From Candidatus Heimdallarchaeota archaeon (lineage in GTDB: Archaea; Asgardarchaeota; Heimdallarchaeia; Hodarchaeales; LC-3), in assembly GCA_027364495.1 (NCBI GenBank), contig DAHXPE010000172.1, positions 1-5,101 of the forward strand: DNA of 5,101 nucleotides, read 5' to 3'. Each line of letters starts with the position of its first letter. The stretch's first letter is position 1. The translations under genes were made by a program, and so were the position numbers. Positions 5,028 through 5,101 of this stretch are shown here, one piece after another. The notes beneath the pieces were generated by a model. It worked only from the letters and a program-made list of their open reading frames with translations, was not told the DNA's origin and ran no database searches.

Positions 5028-5101
5028 TCAAACAATGTAGTAAAAAGTTGGGTCATGGGTAAAATTACTGTTGAAATGATCATATAAAAGGTAAAATGAG
5101 T
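5028..5101 (-). pseudogene. 3' fragment resembling the 3941-4801 gene, truncated tail, cut by window edge
   Basis: Read on the reverse strand, the frame enters from the right edge and encodes a segment identical to residues 230-248 of the 3941-4801 protein. It then diverges to YYIV and a TGA stop at 5030-5028. If this is a real gene, it is a convergent paralogue whose product ends without Ser/Thr stalk or membrane helix. The identity includes every silent position over 59 nt, whereas the neighbouring paralogue at 2751-3626 differs widely in the same segment. That implies very recent copying, gene conversion, or an assembly or amplification artefact. Only 74 bases are visible, so gene status is uncertain. 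Confidence 0.35.
5043..5101 (-). repeat. Right arm of the 59-nt perfect inverted repeat (may continue past the window)
   Basis: Exact reverse complement of 4626-4684. It runs to the last base of the window, so 59 nt is a minimum length. The inner boundary at 5043 is sharp, with no recognisable similarity beyond it. Confidence 0.97.

Noticed and set aside
4951..5042. Less AT-rich stretch considered as a structured RNA or tRNA
   Set aside because: No cloverleaf, no T-arm or D-arm consensus, and no C/D-box pair found.
5055..5101. ATG codons at 5055 and 5096 (the latter with AAAGGT upstream) as starts of a downstream gene
   Set aside because: Both lie inside the arm that is the exact reverse complement of a coding segment, so the apparent start signals are by-products of the inverted repeat. 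The first frame also stops after ten codons.
1..5101. CRISPR array, insertion sequence or terminal repeats with target duplications
   Set aside because: No regularly spaced direct repeats, transposase motifs or bounded element seen. The only long repeat is the 59-nt inverted pair.

Overview
The window is AT-rich (about 30% GC by eye), and every credible gene lies on the + strand. It looks archaeal. Three genes encode exported, Asn-rich proteins with an N-terminal signal peptide and a C-terminal membrane helix ending in basic residues. One carries a Ser/Thr-rich linker followed by a PGF-type C-terminal sorting signal. A fourth gene encodes a winged-helix protein fused to a multi-helix membrane domain, an architecture common in archaea. 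Base composition and the form of the C-terminal signal point to an Asgard-type lineage (Loki-/Heimdallarchaeia-like). That is an inference from style; no marker gene is present.

Layout: (1) 1-381, the 3' end of an unrecognised gene cut by the left edge. (2) 465-1475, a signal-peptide, N-glycosylation-rich, membrane-anchored surface protein, started from TTG behind a good Shine-Dalgarno. (3) 1545-2510, a membrane-tethered winged-helix regulator with a Yip1-like C-terminal half. (4) 2751-3626 and 3941-4801, two tandem paralogous surface proteins, about half identical by eye. The protein at 465-1475 is a third, much more diverged member of the same family. All three share an EF-hand-like Asp/Asn loop, a W(N/D)F segment, an aromatic-x-W-x-ST motif and a terminal F-x(6)-DP motif. 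(5) 4802-5101, no complete gene.

The two tandem paralogues share more than coding sequence. Upstream of each lie, in the same order and at nearly the same distances, a 21-nt element (18/21 identical), an identical 10-mer TTAAGTCAAA, and a TTGAC about 30 nt before the start. The last two form inverted half-sites with identical 44-nt spacing flanking AT-rich core-promoter sequence. This suggests duplication of a whole promoter-plus-gene unit of about 1.19 kb with retained control signals.

The most unexpected feature is at the right edge. The last 59 bases (5043-5101) are a perfect reverse complement of 4626-4684, inside the second tandem paralogue. The match stops abruptly at 5043 and is cut by the window edge on the other side. 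It may be the 3' part of a convergent truncated paralogue, one arm of an invertible segment able to replace the membrane anchor of the 3941-4801 protein with a short tail, or an assembly/amplification fold-back. The sequence alone cannot decide.

Working picture (inference): a small locus for calcium-binding-like, glycosylated surface proteins with a membrane-bound transcription regulator embedded in it. The regulator is a candidate for sensing envelope state and controlling the paralogues through their shared upstream elements.
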